Origin: Gonatopus flavifemur
Taxonomy: Eukaryota; Arthropoda; Insecta; Hymenoptera; Dryinidae
Reading direction: 5' to 3'
DNA length: 64,000 bases
Assembly: GCA_018340375.1 (NCBI GenBank)
Contig: JAFFJZ010000004.1
Location: 24,278,001-24,342,000 of the forward strand
This document shows, in pieces, positions 11,967 through 22,872 of this stretch. The position numbers and the translations under genes are program-made. Numbering within the stretch: position 1 is the first letter of the stretch; each line of letters opens with the position of its first letter. Under the pieces are notes generated by a model that worked only from the letters and a program-made list of their open reading frames with translations, did not search any database and was not told where the DNA came from.

Positions 11967-13245
11967 TTAGGTGTATAACTTTGCTTCCGCGGTTTTGCAA
12001 TAGATGGCTGTAACGGTAAGTGATAGTTGGAATAAATAGATCATAGATGTCATACAATAGGCTTAGGTATTTGTAAACATAACGCCATCGAAATATTAGT
12101 CGTTTTGTGTTTGCATCATAAAGTTATTCTCGATTAAACATGTCAGCTTAAGAGCCAAGTTCTCATCATTTGCGGGGGGTTTTAATTTCCTGCTTTAATG
12201 TGAAGAAATCTGCGGCTAAGGCTCATCAAATGCTCTCAAATACCTATGGTGAGGCCGCTATTAGTGGAAGAACGTGCCGAGAGTGGTTTCAATGCTTCAA
12301 AAACGGTGATTTTAACGTCGAAGACCAGCATGGAGAGAAGGTTTTCGAAGATGCAGAATTGGAGGCATTACTTGATCAAGACTCGTGTCAAACGCAACAA
12401 GAATTGGCAGGATCATTGGGAGTGGCACAACCAGCCATTTCAAAACGCCTGAAAGTCATAGGAATGATTCAGAAACAAGGAAATTGGGTGCCGTACGAGT
12501 TGAAGCCGAGAGATGTTGAACGGCGTTTATGTGTTTGTGAACAGCTGCTTGCAAGGCAAAGACGAAAGGGATTTCGGCATCGCATTGTGACTGGGGACGA
12601 AAAGTGGGTTCATTACGATAATTTCAAGCACAGAAAATCATGGGGATATCCCGGCTATGCTTCCACGTCGACGGCCAAACCGAATATTCACGGTTCCAAG
12701 GTTATGCTCAGTATTTGGTGGGACCAGCTCGGCGTAGTGTGTTATGAGTTGTTAAAACCGACTGAAACAATCACAGGCGATCGTTATCGAACGCAATTAA
12801 TGCGTTTCAGTCGAGAATTGAAAGACAAATGGCCGCAATACAACAAGAGACATGATAAAGTGATTTTACAGCATGACAATGCTCGATCCCATGTTGCGAA
12901 AGTGGTCAAGACATACTTGGAAACTTTAAAATGGGAAGTCCTACCCTACTCGCCGTATTCTCCAGACGTTGCTCCCTCGGACTATCACTTGTTCCGATCA
13001 ATGGCACACGGCCTAGCTGACCAGCCCTTCCGGTCTTATGAAGACGTCAAAAATGGGATCAATTCGTGGATCGCTTCAAAAGATGACCAGTTTTTTCAAC
13101 GCGGGATTCGTATGCTGCCTGAAAGATGGGAGAAAATAGTGGCCAGCGATGGACAATACTCTGAATCATAAATGTGTAACCAGGTTTTTTACAATAAAGC
13201 CTTGAATTTCGGCAAAAAACGGCGGAAGCAAAGTTATACACCTAA
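11967..13245 (+). mobile_element. Mariner element 2, full length
   Basis: The ends are inverted repeats beginning TTAGGTGTATAACTTTGCTT and identical for about 24 bp, flanked by TA on both sides (11965-11966, 13246-13247). The 1279-bp length and the single transposase frame make this a complete, young-looking mariner insertion. Confidence 0.95.
12140..13171 (+). pseudogene. Mariner transposase, nearly intact, stop at codon 4
   Basis: The expected ATG is at 12140, but codon 4 is TAA (12149-12151). After that the frame is open for 339 codons to the stop at 13171. The N-terminal region aligns in register with the Mos1-type start (helix-turn-helix with a CF-VKK segment, then WFQCFKNGDF). The catalytic triad is complete: IVTGDEKW, LQHDNARSH and SPDVAPSDY, with 34 residues between the last two. 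YHLFRSMAHGL and LPERWEKIVASDGQY fit the mauritiana-like group. No ATG in this frame restores the first residues, so activity would need readthrough or a downstream start that loses part of the DNA-binding domain. Confidence 0.93.
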
Positions 13246-13247
13246 TA

Positions 13248-14382
13248 TATTACAGCCTCCTTGTATCCATGGTTCAAAACACTCACGGTGACTCATGAAC
13301 TATTCATGTTGACTCAGAAAGGATTTTCTAAAGATAATTGATACAGTTATACAAAAGAACGGATACTTTGCCGCTTCAGAGAGTTTTCTTCTTTGTATGA
13401 TCCTTGATGATTGCAGATATTTGAGAGATTACACTGGCTACCCAGAGCAATAACAGCAAGTGAATCTGGACAAAGTATGAAAAAGTTGACTATCCAAAAA
13501 ATAAATTCTGATCCTGTTTAAGAAACAAATAATTGTATCTGAATCTTGAAACAAAGTTGAACATTACCTTCTTACATCTCATTGGGATTCAGGAAGAATG
13601 ATTTCCAATCGTTTGAGAAATATTATAATAAAATAATATTTTACCACCCTGGTTTGTCATATTTCTCTTACTCCACGACTCCTCCTATATATAGATACTC
13701 GCAGTAGTTATTGAGATAACAAAATGACGGCCATTGCCTCTTGACCGGGATTATTCTTTCTTCCCCTACACGTAATTATAGCGATTTAGAAATGGAGAGT
13801 TCTAAGTATATTATTCAGAATTTTTGATATATTCGTTATTCCTCAAACAGTTCGTATGTCAAGAATGATGCTACGGATCAGATTTCGTTTGCACAGCAAT
13901 TTTTGTTTCCACTTTTAAATTACCCTCAAATATAATATATTTTTCACACTATGCATACACCTTGTATACAGGAAAAAGATGTTTCATATCACAAAAGAAA
14001 TGTTGATGGAGTCAAACATCTTCGATATTCAAGGACGCTCGTGTTCTATTTCGAATTCTCAGGAAATACAGAATTTCCTATCCTATGCGAATACTCGAAT
14101 CACACAGCATTTTATGTACTCAACTACGATTGAATTCGATGGAAGTATCAAGTATCTGTCTTTGTAGTAAACTGCTCATGCGAGAAACTGCTCGAATGTC
14201 GCCAATTCGATGAAAATTTATCTTGAATGGATCTAGATTTCCTTTCAATGAGAGAAGTATCCAATTTCAGAATCTGAAATGAAGAAAAACATTGTCCTAT
14301 CAAATGAAGATGATGAGTTAATCATTGAATGAGAAATCATAAATTTTTGACACTTATCAGTCTGAAATTTGAAATGCAATTT
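13248..14382. other. No gene seen
   Basis: More than 1 kb of AT-rich DNA. Two overlapping short frames at 13951-14167 have no family resemblance and no flanking splice signals. Confidence 0.4.
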
Positions 14383-15276
14383 CCCATACAAAAATTTTTG
14401 GGTTTCGCCAATGTTGACAATAAAATATAGCTTGGCTCAATGTTGACAGACAAGGCTTGGCAATCTATAAATCTTCAATTTGATGACCAATAAATACAAT
14501 GTTACACCGATGTCGGTGTTCAACGGATTTCGTTTGTCAGCCTATCATTGTGGCGCAATTGCGCCCAGCTTGGCTCTTGCTTGGCTCATCCTTGGCCCAA
14601 CATTGACTAAACGATAGATTCCATTCAACGCCAGGATCATTTGAAATGTGGTTCAATGTTGCCCCAAACTTTGACCCAGTTTCGGTAGAAATTAGCTTTC
14701 AATGTAGCGCCGATCATTGGTAATAGCATGGCTCAATAATGGCAACCTATATATTATTCTCGCTACGTTACTAATCAAGTGTTTTTCGCGGGTGGTGAAA
14801 CGCGTATACAAAGAATATATAAGGCTTAAGTAAGTCTTTGGTTCGCTCTTTACTATGAGTCACACTAGAGGCTCCTACCGCTGAGTTAACATACATTGTG
14901 TCTACTTCTCATGGCAAAATTTACCGACACAAGACGCCGAGTTGTTCACAAACAAATGAAGGGAAAACAATAAGACTTCAAACAACATATGTCAGAAATT
15001 GCGAAATGCGCACACTTTTAATATATTTCTGGATTAAATATTTTTTACTTTGATAATTGGCGCAGCATTGACAAACAAAATTTCCAATTGTTTGCCAATG
15101 ATGATATATTTCATTATCATTGTTTCATCGATGATGGGACTTCATTGGAAAAACACGTAGATGAATCATGAAATGATGATATCATTCCAGGTTTGCGCCA
15201 TGCTTGGTTGTCAAGCCTCGGCCATCCTTTATATACGTTGCACCATGCTAGCGCCAATTGTAAATTTCTATATGGG
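14383..15276. mobile_element. CCC-class MITE with TTGGC/GCCAA words, TT duplication
   Basis: The ends are CCCATACAAAAATTT and a complementary AAATTTCTATATGGG, with TT outside each (14381-14382, 15277-15278). Both flanks of the interior (14400-14745 and 15055-15265) are filled with TTGGCTCAATGTTGAC- and GCGCCAA-type words in both orientations. The middle (about 14750-15050) lacks these words and is probably a separate insertion whose ends I did not resolve. Confidence 0.82.
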
Positions 15277-15699
15277 TTGAAATTGAAATTTTCGTTCTTC
15301 AGAAACGATTATAAAGCTTGCCGTTACCTTGTGATGAGAAAGCAAGGAACTCAATGGAATAAAAACAGCCCTAATATATTTCTTCTATTTCTTTGAAAAC
15401 AACCTCTTGGAGGAAGGCCCATTTTTCAAAAGAACACTATGCTTCTCTCAGAGCTATAATAAAATCGTGAAAATACAGTCACAACTGTATATTAATACTA
15501 TCGATCTATTATTTCAAGTTGACCCAATGAAAATGATGATAATGATAAGAACTCTGCTAATTAGCACATTGCTTCCTCCTTTGTTTCGAAATAGAACTCA
15601 AGAAGAATTATTTTTCACGTTCAACTCATCGCTCAACCAATGCATCTGAGCCTCATATAAGACCATTTTGGTACTCATCATGAGGCATCTACCTCTCCG

Positions 15700-16125
15700 G
15701 TGATCATATTTGAACGTAGTTACATGACCATTCCAGTGGAACATAACACAACAAGGCCTTCAGAAAATCACTCAAATCATCGATTTCGGAACGAAATTTC
15801 CAAGTCTTCTCCCCCGATTTGGGTGGGACTCATTCAGGACTATTATAAGACCATCGCTGAGATCTGGTATGAATTGCATCAGCGCGTTATGCGCTTTTGC
15901 AAAATGGCTCTACGGAAAGAGCAGAAAAAACATCACCACATCAATCCAAACCATCTCTAATCCCCCGAATCGATTGAGATGAAAATCATATGGAGCATTT
16001 ATCTCTTCGATAGTCATATTTGAGCAAGGTTTCATGTCATTCGGATCATAACAATATAACGAATGCATGCTCCCGAAAAATTTATAAAAATATCGATTCC
16101 AGGAGAAGAAGTTTTTCTCTCCTCA
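15700..16125. repeat. Dispersed repeat R3, copy 2
   Basis: Direct-orientation copy of 5434-5870. It is immediately followed by the tandem duplication at 16144-16397, which extends GGGACTATCATGGGACCATC-type text also present inside R3. Confidence 0.75.
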
Positions 16126-16143
16126 CAATTGATACAACTGGAA

Positions 16144-16397
16144 CTCATGTGGGACTATCATGGGACCATCACTGGAACATACTAAAAGTTTCATGGGAGT
16201 CAAAAAATCAGAGAATAAGATCACATTTGTCATTTCTCACCCGCATGAGCTAGATCCGTTTGGCTGAAACTTGTATGGGACTATCATGGGATCATCACTG
16301 GAACATACTAAAAGTTTCATGGGAGTCAAAAAATCAGAGAATAAGATCACATTTGTCATTTCTCACCCGCATGAGCTAGATCCGTTTGGCTGAAACT
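16144..16397. repeat. Near-identical tandem duplication, about 126 bp unit
   Basis: Two head-to-tail copies (about 16144-16271 and 16272-16397) run from the GGGACTATCATGGGA opening to GTTTGGCTGAAACTTG. Within the shared part I see a single substitution (GACCATC against GATCATC). A third, short partial unit follows. The similarity is much higher than among other repeats here, so the duplication is recent or is an assembly artefact. Confidence 0.9.
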
Positions 16398-17174
16398 TGT
16401 ATGGGACTGCTATCGCTTCATTCAACGACTCTGGTATAAATTTCATTGGAATCGGATAAGTGGGGATACCCGTGTTCCCAGTTTGTTGACAGGTGGAGCA
16501 CCAATGGTCAGAGACCTGCCTGTATATTATTTCAAACCTACCTACACGGGATAAACAAACACCGCTGACTCGACTGAAAATGACGAGTAGATGAACATAG
16601 ATGGCTCATGTGAACGTGTTTGTGTTGATTTAACCAAAGTTATACCATTGAATCAACAGTATAGATTGATGTTGATTGATTCAAATGATTCACATTATAA
16701 GTTTTTGTCAAAATGCTTTTTTCTCAACATTTGATTTGTACACTAGTTCAAATTGAAGATTTTGTTCAATAATGAAATTCAATAAGTGACTTGACACGAT
16801 TTTGAACTAATCTCGTAATTGACTGTGATTAACGGTGACTGAACTGTACCAAACGATTTCCACGATTTTACTACACTTTTTCCAAATCAAGGTTCCCCAA
16901 TGAACATTTCTCCCAAAAATCCACAGCTTCCAAAACAATTTTTCCCAAAAAAGCTCATTCCCAATGAATATATTTCCAAAAAATTCCATTCTCCACTTCC
17001 TAAAACGGCGAATTTTTCTGATTACTTTGATGAATCTTCTTCCTATCTTACTTCGAAGAATGGAACACACTTCATGCAGCAAACTCCATCGCAAATTTTG
17101 TTATTGTCAGTTGTAACCAAATTTTATGCTGTCATAAAATCACTTTCGAAATTTGATTTCGAAATTTTCAAGTC
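16398..17174. other. No gene seen; possible left inverted repeat of the MULE
   Basis: The stretch at about 16880-17030 is rich in TTCCCAAAA and CCCAATGAA words and resembles, in reverse complement, 20350-20540 beyond the MULE transposase. Long terminal inverted repeats are normal for Mutator-like elements, but the match is loose and no clean ends or 8-9 bp duplication were found. Confidence 0.3.
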
Positions 17175-18321
17175 ATGGCTGAACTCATAATATCGAAGAA
17201 AGGAGTCTTCTTAAATATTGAAAATCATTTATATTACAAACATTCTGGGACATGGGGTAGTAAAATTTATTGGAATTGCCGAAGAAAAGGCGAATGTGTA
17301 CACTGAACATTGTGTTTTGTGAAAGAGTCTCAAAATTTGAGTTTCATTTAAAGAGGTTTCAGCAGAACGTCCTGATCGTGTTAACCTGAGCAAGGCTCTC
17401 ACTCGGGAACGTCTAAGAAAATGACCGTCAAATCCCACGAGAATTAGGGATTTAGATGAAATTCCAGATCGTTATAAACATTCCCTTGGTAGTACGAATT
17501 TTTCATTATACGATTCTGTTGACGACGATACTCGAAGATAGTCGAAGAAAGAATTCTGGTTTTCGCTACAGAAGAAAACATACGCCGTTTATTTGACAGT
17601 AAGATATGGTTTGTAGACGGTACGTTCAGCACAGCGCCAAACATTTTCTTTTGGATGTCCGCTATCCTTGGACCTATCACACAGAGGGATAACAAAGGGA
17701 ATGAGCACGATATTGCATTGCTTCATGTGTATGCACTTTTGGAATCTAAGGCAGAAGAGTCGTATACGCAAGTTTTGGATGTTGCAATGGAGAAGGCACA
17801 TGAACTAGGATTGAAAGGCTCACCTGATGTCGTAATGACAGATTTGGAGGTTGCAATTCTAAACGCGATAAAGAGAATGATAGGGGATGAAGATGAAATC
17901 GAATGTTGTTTTTTTCATCTCAGTCAATCTGTTTATCGTCACATTCAAGCAGAAGATTTACAAGCTCTGTACAACAATCCTTCGAGTTCGGTGAAGAAAA
18001 GGGCACAAATGATATGTGCATTAGCTTTCGTTCCTGCAGATGACATCCCAGATGTATTCAAAACCTTGCAAACCAACCTCGTCGAAGAATTGGAACCGAT
18101 ATATTATTATTTTGAAAGAATCTACGTATCCGGAACACTTGGACGAGGACGTAGACGAGCTGTGCCAAGATTGTGGGCCCAGTACGACTCTGTTTTGCGA
18201 AGAAGAGCTCGTACCAACAACGCCTCAGAAGAGTGGCACAACAGATTTCAATTGGCCGTGAGCAAAAAACACCCCAGCTTGTATACTTTTTTGACAGAGT
18301 TGGCAAAGGAACAAACAGGTA

Positions 18322-19798
18322 CACGGAAAAAAATGTATGGTTATGCTACACTGGAATTTGGTTTCTGCAACCAAATACGTTGGGCTATATTTGGCTCAGC
18401 CAAATGCTTGGTTGTGAGAACCAAATAGAATAGTATAGGCTCACTTAGTTCAAGATACAACTTTCGGTTGGTTGTGGAAACCAAACGCTTTTAGAAGCAT
18501 TCATTCACCCTCGAGCATTTGGTTGTGGTGACTAAACGAGTGGTGATGAGAGTCCGCAGCAAAACCTCAATGTTTCGCTTTTTTTCATATATAAATGTTG
18601 GTGAATAATGAATCAGAAAAAAAATAAAGTGAAAATATTTATTCACGTTGAAATAGAAAAAATTTTTCAACGTGATTTCGGCTGATTATAGAAACTTCAC
18701 AGTGATCGAAGACACAATCGTGAAGTGTTAGTCAAATTGATCGTGTCGATACCGGGATTCGAACCTGCCTACACCTACCTAATTCTACCTATCTAGAGCC
18801 TAACACCTAACCACGCGCCTATACTACCGTATATGATTGCTGTGCATAATATAATACATATTGCGCAACAAAATCAGAATCTCAAGTGATGATTTCGTTT
18901 CATTGAATATTACATTTCGTAATGCATAGTTTCTGGTGAAAAATAATTCTTTAAACTTCAACATTGAGACTTGGATTGTTTTTGTATAATTATTACGTTC
19001 AACAAAATGTGTCAAGTGAAGTTTAAATTAGGTTGAAACCGAAACCACAAACGGCACAAACAGTTGAGCCAATGAAACGTTTGTATCAAGGAATATTGCT
19101 TTGGAATAATCATGAACACGTTGATTTTCTATTTGCAATTACAAATTAAATTCATTCAGGTTCCTTAAAAGAACTCAGGGTATTAAAATACAAAGACAGG
19201 TTTTCTTTCACATTTTCCATAAATTATATTCATGAATACAAATTTTCAATTCACAAAGAAGTATATTCCAGCTTTACTTTTCTCATGTGAGGTGATAATG
19301 TTGGTTTAGAAATATTCCAATGATTGCAATCAGAACTACACTATAATTTAATTAGGTATGTAACTCACATACGAACTCAAGAAATACTCTCAGATCTTAA
19401 CAAATATTCACAGATTTTAAGAAATACTCTCCAATTTTCTATCAAAGATTACTATATTCCTGAACTGCAGTTTTCTCCATGTAGATTTTATCCCAGAAAA
19501 AGTCTAAGAAGTTTTTCCTACGAGATGTCTTCTTTATTTCTAATCAAATTTATAAAAACAGCTGAAAATCTCATAAATGAATCCACATTGAGATGGCGAA
19601 ATTAATTTGGTTACTATAACCAACCATTTGGTTATCATATCCGAACAAGTCTTACCATATTATATCAATACCATAACCAAATCTATCGAGATTCAGTGAC
19701 CATACAAAAGTTGTCTCGCCTGAACGAATAGTTCTCACAACCAACCCGTCAATAGCCAATTGTTTTCAGTTATCCTAACTATATCATTTTTTTCCGTG
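18322..19798. mobile_element. CAC-class element inserted in the MULE, TA duplication
   Basis: The ends are CACGGAAAAAAATG and complementary CATTTTTTTCCGTG, flanked by TA (18320-18321, 19799-19800). AACCAAA and TTTGGTTGTG words fill both ends. The interior carries a tRNA-like segment (18745-18828) and otherwise no coding. At 1477 bp it is much longer than the other CAC-class elements. The host frame is continuous across the empty site, which confirms the borders. Confidence 0.92.
18745..18828 (-). repeat. tRNA-like SINE head (minus strand)
   Basis: On the minus strand the sequence has an A-box-like TAGGCGCGTGGTTAGG and, about 45 bases later, a perfect B box GGTTCGAATCC, in an 84-base span. 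Cloverleaf pairing is poor and there is TAGGTAG repetition, so a tRNA-derived SINE or tRNA pseudogene is likelier than a working tRNA gene. It lies inside the element that split the MULE. Confidence 0.6.
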
Positions 19799-20084
19799 TA
19801 CAGAAATTATGCTAAGACAGTTAGAGTTGGGTCAGAGAGTTAGAAGAGGCAGAGACGAGAGGATAAGAAGGGAGAACCAAATTTCTAATATCGCAGTACC
19901 GTATGGTGATTATCGTGACAGAAACGATTTGACCGGTTACTTACAACTCATCGAATTTAATGTTAAATTTAATTTGAATGCATTTTTTCTTACCAATTTA
20001 TGATATGAAGTTTCTACGATTGCATGATTGTATGTTTCAATCAATTTTGATATGTCCTTTTGGTAGGTTCATTTTTTTCTTGTA

Positions 20085-20327
20085 CACGAAGAGAAGTATA
20101 CGGTAACCATTACTAGGAAGAGTAGGAATTCGGTGACAGATATTTCAAAATTGTAATAAGTACTATTCAAAATCGAAGTGAGTGCGATAAAATGTTTACG
20201 TTACCATGGGAACGATATGTTAACATCGTAATGATCACCAAATCGCGAGTCAGCACTCAATTCGTATCCTAAAGTCGCGATGAGAACTAGAGCGAATAGT
20301 AATCAATCTCATACACTTTTCTCAGTG
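20085..20327. mobile_element. CAC-class MITE with GGTAACCATTAC words, TA duplication
   Basis: It begins CACGAAGAGAAGTATACGG and ends ATACACTTTTCTCAGTG, with TA outside both ends (20083-20084, 20328-20329). GGTAACCATTAC and GTTACCATGG words link it to the element at 33182-33416. It lies about 80 bp after the MULE stop. Confidence 0.8.
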
Positions 20328-20955
20328 TATAGAAATTGTAATGAATGTTTTTGATGCTTTTGATAAATGTTTTTGTTTGATAATCTTTGGAAAGAAGTAT
20401 TTTGGGAAATGGTTGTGTTTGGGAATAGGATATTTTGAGAAATGGTGTTCTTTGGGGATAGTCTTTTTTAGGAAAAACGGCCCTTGGGACGAATGGATTG
20501 AGGAAAGTGACCCCAAGATCAAAGCCATACAAATGAGTCACATGTAGAAGCTAGAATGTTACAAACTTTGAAATTAGATATTTCGTTGAAATAACCTCAA
20601 AAAGTAACATCAACATAAAATCAACATTCAACGTAAGATTCAAAGAATTCTGGAATTTGTTTTATATATCATACTTATATGAATGTTTCAAATCATATTC
20701 CACTATAAATCAACGGAACTTTTGCGAAGTATAGAATGTCAGTACATTAGGAGGGATAAGAAATTGATAAAATGAACTCAAAATTCTATATTCAAACTGT
20801 TATAGCAAGACTTACCTTCAAATTGTGGAATCAGATTCTTTAATCCAAATTCATGCAGTTTTTCGATCACGTATTGATTCATTTCAAATTATGGATATAT
20901 TCTACCTCCACGACCACTGATTGATGAGTATCCGCCATTACTACACGGCAGTCCA

Positions 20956-21553
20956 CCCTGGTAAAAAAATCTCTCTGAATCTCTCTGAAAATTTCACGTT
21001 TCAGAGAGATTCAGAGGAATTCAGAGGAATTCAGAGAGGAATCAATTCAGTAAAATTTTTGGTTCAGGATTTCAGAAGTATTCAAGAAGTGTCAGAGACT
21101 CACAGAGACAGGTGAATTAGGGAAAATTGTGCGTGGGATTTTTCAGAGAAATTCAGAGGAATTTAGAAAGATTCAGAGTAATCCAGAGAGATTCAGAGAA
21201 ATTCAGAGAAATTCAAAGGAAGCTTTGAAATCTGAATACATTAGATTCCGGGAGATTTAGAGAAATTTAGAGATATTCAGGTGAGTTCAGAGGGAGCTTT
21301 GAAATTTAAATATACAAAATTCTGAGGGATTCAGTGATATGCGGAGAGGTTCAGAAACAGTTGAAGAATTCAGAACGTATCACTATCGGAAAAGTCTCTA
21401 ACTTCCTCTGAACTACTCTGGAATTACTCTCAATCTGTCTGAAATTTGTCCCAAAATATAGAGAGATTCGGAGAAATTCAGAGAAATTCAGAGAGATTTC
21501 AGAGAGATTCAGAGAGATTTCAGAGAGATTCAGAGAGATTTTTTTTACCAGGG
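20956..21553. mobile_element. CCC-class MITE filled with CAGAGAGATTC words, CA duplication
   Basis: The termini CCCTGGTAAAAAAATCTCTC and its complement are nearly identical for about 34 bp and flanked by CA (20954-20955, 21554-21555). The interior consists largely of TTCAGAGAGATTCAGAG-type units, mostly in one orientation, with opposite-orientation copies at the left end and near 21400-21440. It is 598 bp long with no coding. Confidence 0.92.
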
Positions 21554-21999
21554 CACAGTTCCATCAGCATCATTTTCATATTGGCACCACGGTTTTTGTG
21601 GGATTCCATGAACATGAAATCGGAATGTTGATTCAACAAGGAGGTTTTAGATAGGCTAACAGTGATTCGTCTAGATTAGTGAGCCATGTTGAATTGATTT
21701 AGATTTTTTTCCTAGGTAATCTATGCCCTGACGATCGCAGCTGAATTGACAGCGCAGGTGATTTGTTTGGAGAAGGCTTACGTATATGTTTGTACTCGTT
21801 TGCATCTTCTACATTTATGTACCAGGAATTTGCCTTTTCGTCTAAACATTGATGAATTCATGTTACAATGGTCATTTTACCGATGTAGGAGGTAAAATTA
21901 CAAGTACACTGTATATGTAAATTTACCCGTGGAGAAGGGTAATGAGTATTTATTCTGGTACCATTGTAATTTCACCGATGTGAGAGGTAGAATTAACAC
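21554..21999. other. No gene seen; GGTAAAATTAC-word remnant
   Basis: Words such as GGTAAAATTACAAGTACACTG and TAATTTCACCGATG appear at 21860-21999 and resume at 23553-23690 on the other side of the R2b element. R2b therefore landed in an older palindromic repeat. No exon is recognised. Confidence 0.45.
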
Positions 22000-22372
22000 T
22001 ACCCGTGTGGAAATTTTTCCGGAAGTCCTGTATTGAATATAGGTCCCGTATGGTTTCCTATTGGGTGTCCAAACTTAGAATGCCTCAACCTTAGCTACTA
22101 AGGGGCCTAGTCGGGTTGCTGATATTCAGCCTGATTTCTCTAACTCAGGGACACCCATATAAGGCCCACATGGGGCCAAGCTGCATGTCAATGTTTTCCC
22201 CTATTTTGAAAGTCTGGGCACACGAACTACAGCCTGCATAAAGCCTTGCTAGCCTCCCTGCATTCTCCCGGAGATTCTAATTTGAGCATACCTGTACATG
22301 ACCCACGTAGGGCCAAGCTGCATTTCCAACATTTCCCCTTGTTTTGAAAATCTGAATGCACCCAAGGGCCTT

Positions 22373-22680
22373 CCCGGGGGAAAAAATTCAGATCTGGATT
22401 TTGATCAGATCTGAAAAGATCTATTTAGATCTGAAAAACTGCAATTTCAGCTTATATTTGTCAACACACGTGTTCAAATTTGAATTCATACATGGGAAAA
22501 TATCAGAAAACGTTTGTCAATTGAACAATCAATTGTTCATTAAGATTGAATGTGATTTTGAATTTGGATCTAACCAGATCTACACAGATCTAACCGGATC
22601 TAAATCAAATCTTATCGGCCAAAATTCGGATCCTATCAGATCTGATGAGATCTGATTAGATTTGAACTTTTTCCCACGAG
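22373..22680. mobile_element. CCC-class AGATCT-word MITE R4 inside R2b, TT duplication
   Basis: It starts CCCGGGGGAAAAAATTCAG and ends CTTTTTCCCACGAG, with TT on each side (22371-22372, 22681-22682). The uninterrupted R2d copy near 34050 reads GCCTTGTCCTTATATT where R2b reads GCCTT, the insert, then TTGCCCTTATATT, so borders and duplication are confirmed. AGATCTGA and TAGATCTG words crowd both ends around an AT-rich centre. A second copy lies inverted at 38762-39013. Confidence 0.93.
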
Positions 22681-22734
22681 TTGCCCTTATATTGATACTT
22701 TTTTTTTTTATATATGCCTACGTTAAAAACCTCG

Positions 22735-22872
22735 TTGAAAAAATCTCATAGATGTCCAAATACCGCTATAGAATCCCATATCTTCTCATAAGATTTTATC
22801 AGGTTCAATAGTGGTATTCGGACACTTTTATCAGATTTTGATAAACCGTATGAGTTTCTATGATATTTCAAT
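22735..22872. repeat. Palindromic block inside R2b
   Basis: Inverted halves TTGAAAAAATCTCAT with TCCAAATACCGCTATAG on the left and CAATAGTGGTATTCGGA with ATGATATTTCAA on the right surround an AAGATTTTATCAGG centre. It is probably another small MITE inserted in R2b. Its exact ends are uncertain. Confidence 0.55.

Larger units (their letters stand above)
17175..20003 (+). pseudogene. FLYWCH + MULE transposase pseudogene split by an insertion
   Basis: ATG at 17175 opens 43 codons with a FLYWCH zinc-finger pattern (LYYKHSGTW, YWNCRRKGEC). TGA follows at 17304. The next block (about 17340-17541) is in a shifted frame with TGA at 17422 and TAG at 17539 and holds IPDRYKHSLG and NFSLYDS. The first frame then resumes (about 17550-18320) with the MULE DDE domain: aspartates in WFVDGTFSTAP and VVMTDLEVA, and a glutamate in NNASEEWHNRF. 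At 18321 a 1477-bp element interrupts the frame. Skipping it and one TA rejoins the reading at 19801, giving a basic RRGRDERIRR and GDYRDRNDL tail to TGA at 20003. This is a Mutator-type transposase or a gene derived from one, now dead. Confidence 0.88.

Noticed and set aside
16900..17190. 96-codon frame and its opposite-strand partner at 16807-17094
   Set aside because: Low-complexity TTCCCAAA sequence outside the MULE start; both strands are open because stops are rare in it, not because either is coding.
18745..18828. Functional tRNA gene on the minus strand
   Set aside because: Good B box, but the stems pair poorly and it lies inside a transposon.
20287..20547. Overlapping frames on both strands after the MULE
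   Set aside because: Same composition effect as 16900-17190; probably part of the MULE's inverted repeat.
20956..21553. CRISPR-like regular repeats
   Set aside because: Units are uneven, without distinct spacers, inverted at the ends, and lie in a eukaryotic genome; this is a MITE.
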